Shown here: piece by piece, positions 61,145 through 64,000 of the stretch
How positions within the stretch are numbered: the first letter of the stretch is position 1
How the letters are laid out: the number at the start of each line of letters is the position of its first letter
Assembly: GCF_900100625.1 (NCBI RefSeq)
Contig: NZ_FMTY01000004.1
Location: forward strand, 214,999-278,998
Origin: Flavobacterium saliperosum
Lineage (GTDB): Bacteria > Bacteroidota > Bacteroidia > Flavobacteriales > Flavobacteriaceae
Reading direction: 5' to 3'
Length of the DNA: 64,000 bases
Program-made: the position numbers and the translations under genes
The notes under the pieces: model-generated
Told to the model about the DNA's origin: nothing
The model's database searches: none
The model's input: only the letters and a program-made list of their open reading frames with translations

Positions 61145-61483
61145 TTCAAAATTAATTTTAGTCCGTGAAAATAGTCATATTTTTTGAAACTGCCTTTTCT
61201 TTATTTAATAAAAACCGGAAAGCGTTCTAAATCTTTCGAAAACAAAGAATTACGAAATGTGCAAATTTTGTTAAAAAAAACAATACCCCAATACATATTT
61301 CACAACAAAAAATCTTTAAACACTCATTTAGTTCAATAAATAAATGCCATATCTGTAATATGTTTTACTTATGGTTAACATAAATTCATTTTGTGTTATA
61401 ATTTTTTGCTTATTTGATAAAAATGTTAAATATATTTGCGCTGAAAAACTAACAACCAAAAATCAATTAACAACCAAAAAACC
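61145..61483. other. 339-bp AT-rich divergent intergenic region
   Basis: No gene or RNA was recognised. It separates the symporter (-) from the metalloprotease (+). The right end carries the -7 candidate TATATTTG at 61431-61438, with TTG at 61406-61408 (22-bp spacing), 45 bp before the metalloprotease ATG. The centre is very AT-rich with scattered TTAAC/GTTAA motifs but no clear palindrome or repeat. Confidence 0.5.
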
Positions 61484-64000
61484 ATGAAGTACAGATTACT
61501 TTCAATTGCTTTATTGGCATTTACGAGTAGCACTTTCGCGCAAAGCGGAGACTCGTTCTGGAAGGCTTCTTCAAAAAAAAGTAACGTTGTTACTACCCAA
61601 AGAGGAGCTATTCTGCCTACTAAAAATCTGTTTGATTTAGATCTCAACGGATTAAAAAATGCAGTAGTGCATTCTCCTAAAAGAGGCGTTAATTCCTTAA
61701 AATCAAACATTATCGTTTCGTTTCCGGGCGCAGAAGGCCAACTGGAACGCTTCCGAATTTTTGAAGCTTCCAACATGGAGCCGGGATTGGCAGAACGTTA
61801 CCCGGATATCAAATCGTATGTCGGACAGGGAATTGACAACCCAACGGCAACCATCTACTTCAGCATTTCGCCGCTGGGATTACAAACCATGCAACTTAAT
61901 GCGGACCAGTCGGCCGTATTCATTGAACCGTATTCACAGGATTTAAAAACGTACAGCGTTTACAGAAAGGCGGATAAAATCCAATCGCTTTCGCATTTCG
62001 AATGTACCGTACTTGATGCTACACACGAAAGCGCTGTTGCTTCAGGAGCTAATTTAAGACCAAATGCAGACGACAGTACCTTGAGAACATTCCGTTTGGC
62101 GATGTCGGTAACCGGAGAATATACGGCTTATTTTGGCGGTACAAAAGCGTTGGCTTTAGCTGCGATTAACAACACCATGACGCGAGTAAACGGGGTTTTT
62201 GAAAAAGATTTCGGTGTTCGCATGAACTTAATTGCCAATAATGACGCTGTAATTTACACCAACGCATCAACAGATCCTTACTCTGCAGCAGCCTCCATGT
62301 CCAACTGGAATTCGCAATTGCAATCGACTTTAACCTCGGTTATCGGAGAATCCAATTATGATGTGGGTCACCTATTCGGGGCTTCCGGAGGCGGGGGTAA
62401 TGCAGGGTGTATCGGATGCGTTTGTGTAAACGGTCAAAAAGGAAGTGGTTATACTTCCCCGGGAGACGGAATTCCTTCAGGGGATAACTTCGACATTGAT
62501 TATGTGGCACACGAATTAGGACACCAATTTGGCGCTAACCATACTTTTTCACACACTAATGAAGGTACAGGTGTTAATGTGGAGCCTGGAAGTGGTTCAA
62601 CCATTATGAGTTATGCCGGAATTACCAATCAGGATGTTCAGGCGCATTCGGAGGCTTATTTCCACGCGGCCAGCATCCAACAGGTCACCAATAACATCAA
62701 AAACAAAACGTGTCAAACCAATACGGCAACCGGAAATTCCGTTCCGACAGCCAGTGCCGGTTTAGACTATACTATCCCGAAAAGCACTCCGTTTATGTTA
62801 ACAGGAACAGGAACAGACGCTAACGGGGATGCACTTACGTATGTTTGGGAACAAATGGACAATGCGTCTTCTGCACAAACCGGAGCAAGTTCGGCGGCAA
62901 GCGCTACGAAAACATCCGGTCCGACTTTCAGATCGTATGCACCCAGCACTTCACCGGTTCGTTATTTTCCTAATATGTCCCGAATTTTAGCGGGAGCGAC
63001 CACAACTTCCGGAGCGGAAATCACTGTAGAGGCTTTGCCTTCAGTAGCCAGAAACTTGAATTTCAGATTCAGCGTAAGAGATAACAGAGCCGGTGGTTCT
63101 GCTAACAATAGTGACGATATGATTGTTACTGTAAACGGAACTGCAGGACCATTCGCTGTCAGCGCACCAAATACGGCGATTTCATGGGCGGGTGGTTCAT
63201 CCCAAACCGTTACCTGGAACGTAGCCGGAACAACCGCAAACGGTGTAAACTGTGCTAATGTTGACATTTTAATTTCAACCAACGGAGGTACTACCTGGTC
63301 AACGTTATTGGCCGCAACACCAAATGACGGCACACAAGCTATCACCGTTCCGAATACTCCCGGTACTCAAAACCGAATCATGGTAAAAGGTACGAATCAC
63401 ATTTTCTTTGATGTGTCGAATACGAATTTCACCATTACGGCCGGAACATCAGATACTACGGCTCCATCTGCTCCAACAAGCTTATCCGCTTCAGGAACTA
63501 CCACTACAACTACCAACTTGTCTTGGACCGCTGCTACCGATAATGTTGGCGTAACAGGATATGAGGTTTACAGAGGAACCACATTATTAGGAACCGTTGC
63601 TACTACTACCTATAATGTAACAGGTTTAACAGCGGCAACAGCGTATACATTCTCTGTAAAAGCAAAAGATGCGGCCGGAAACGTTTCTGCTGCAAGTAAT
63701 ACGGTGAACATAACTACATTGGCTGCAACAGCTGTTTATTGTACATCACAAGGAAACAGTGTGGCAGATGAATCTATCGGAAGAGTACAAATCGGAACCA
63801 TCAACAATGCTTCTACAGGAGGTACAGGGTATACTGATTTCACATCAATTTCCACAAATCTTACCAAAGGTACTTCAACAACGATTACAGTAACGCCAAC
63901 ATGGACGGGATCTGTTTACCCTGAAGGCTATGCGGTTTGGATTGACTACAACAACGATAAAGACTTTGACGATGCAGGAGAACTGGTATGGAGCAACGCT
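61484..64000 (+). CDS. Secreted reprolysin-like zinc metalloprotease, partial at 3' end
   Basis: The frame stays open for 839 codons to the window edge. It starts at an ATG followed by a signal peptide ending STFAQS. Residues 1-195 look like a propeptide. The catalytic domain has the metzincin zinc site HELGHQFGANH at 343-353 and a Met-turn in STIMSYAG. A beta-sandwich region follows, then an FN3 module at about 657-745 (APTSLSASG to NTVNITT) and a GEVED-like domain from about 752 (YCTSQGNSV, then WIDYNNDKDFDDAGEL). Secretion by the type IX system is likely, but the C-terminal signal is outside the window. Confidence 0.9.
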   Translation, partial: MKYRLLSIALLAFTSSTFAQSGDSFWKASSKKSNVVTTQRGAILPTKNLFDLDLNGLKNAVVHSPKRGVNSLKSNIIVSFPGAEGQLERFRIFEASNMEPGLAERYPDIKSYVGQGIDNPTATIYFSISPLGLQTMQLNADQSAVFIEPYSQDLKTYSVYRKADKIQSLSHFECTVLDATHESAVASGANLRPNADDSTLRTFRLAMSVTGEYTAYFGGTKALALAAINNTMTRVNGVFEKDFGVRMNLIANNDAVIYTNASTDPYSAAASMSNWNSQLQSTLTSVIGESNYDVGHLFGASGGGGNAGCIGCVCVNGQKGSGYTSPGDGIPSGDNFDIDYVAHELGHQFGANHTFSHTNEGTGVNVEPGSGSTIMSYAGITNQDVQAHSEAYFHAASIQQVTNNIKNKTCQTNTATGNSVPTASAGLDYTIPKSTPFMLTGTGTDANGDALTYVWEQMDNASSAQTGASSAASATKTSGPTFRSYAPSTSPVRYFPNMSRILAGATTTSGAEITVEALPSVARNLNFRFSVRDNRAGGSANNSDDMIVTVNGTAGPFAVSAPNTAISWAGGSSQTVTWNVAGTTANGVNCANVDILISTNGGTTWSTLLAATPNDGTQAITVPNTPGTQNRIMVKGTNHIFFDVSNTNFTITAGTSDTTAPSAPTSLSASGTTTTTTNLSWTAATDNVGVTGYEVYRGTTLLGTVATTTYNVTGLTAATAYTFSVKAKDAAGNVSAASNTVNITTLAATAVYCTSQGNSVADESIGRVQIGTINNASTGGTGYTDFTSISTNLTKGTSTTITVTPTWTGSVYPEGYAVWIDYNNDKDFDDAGELVWSNA

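Noticed and set aside
61147..61154. A TAATTTTG -7 match on the minus strand before the symporter gene
   Set aside because: It ends two bases before the GTG start, so transcription would begin inside the coding sequence of a membrane protein whose N-terminus is needed. Either the match is by chance or the start is further in; evidence is too weak to list as a promoter.

Overview
The window looks like a chromosomal segment of a Flavobacteriaceae (Bacteroidota) genome, probably Flavobacterium or a close relative. The reasons are: protein sequences of that lineage's type; a MurF-alanine racemase fusion and a short NuoG, both usual in Bacteroidota; promoters of the TTG / TAnnTTTG type instead of TTGACA / TATAAT; almost no Shine-Dalgarno sequences; and many exported proteins beginning with MKK-like signal peptides that end in xxAQ. 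Most of the window is core housekeeping sequence with tightly packed operons. I found no prophage, insertion sequence, transposase, integrase or CRISPR array.

Layout. 1-5023: an exported-protein fragment, tRNA-Ser(GGA), a minus-strand run of asparaginase, acyltransferase and TatD nuclease, a small retropepsin-like protease and a Tet-type MFS pump. 5081-9800: the most accessory-looking part. It holds a papain-like lipoprotein, an unrecognised 281-residue protein, an XRE regulator with repeated operators, a REP/MITE-like inverted repeat, and two AT-rich orphan genes flanked by related cassette-like boundary sequences. 9852-16030: the 2-oxoglutarate dehydrogenase genes sucA and sucB, an outer-membrane-like protein, a 12-copy heptamer repeat and a polyprenyl diphosphate synthase. 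16112-22444: a TetR-controlled RND efflux operon with a perfect palindromic operator candidate. 22450-26671: a hydrolase/phosphoribosyltransferase pair, a MORN-like secreted protein, aspS and a cold-shock gene.

26783-39823 is a complete 14-gene nuoA-N operon for respiratory complex I. 39835-49562 holds an SOS-type polymerase pair in umuC-umuD order, recJ, an OsmC protein, rsmI, thymidine kinase, murF-alr and mscL. 49623-55619 holds asd, a His/Cys-rich small exported protein followed by a TonB-dependent receptor, and a prolyl oligopeptidase. 55636-61144 is minus strand: an AIM24-family protein, then a tight five-gene run (cation symporter, DedA, FAD oxidoreductase, mtgA, SDR). The window ends inside a large secreted zinc metalloprotease with FN3 and GEVED-like modules.

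I did not find a clearly new multi-gene system. The observations most worth following are regulatory: a 28-bp palindrome before tetR, two 24-bp repeats around the XRE promoter, three consecutive perfect inverted repeats before mscL, and three genes whose promoter -7 element lies so close to the ATG that their transcripts should be leaderless. The AT-rich cassette-like pair at 8059-9721 and the His-rich protein/TonB receptor pair are the best gene-level leads. All family names come from reading motifs by eye; no database search was possible.
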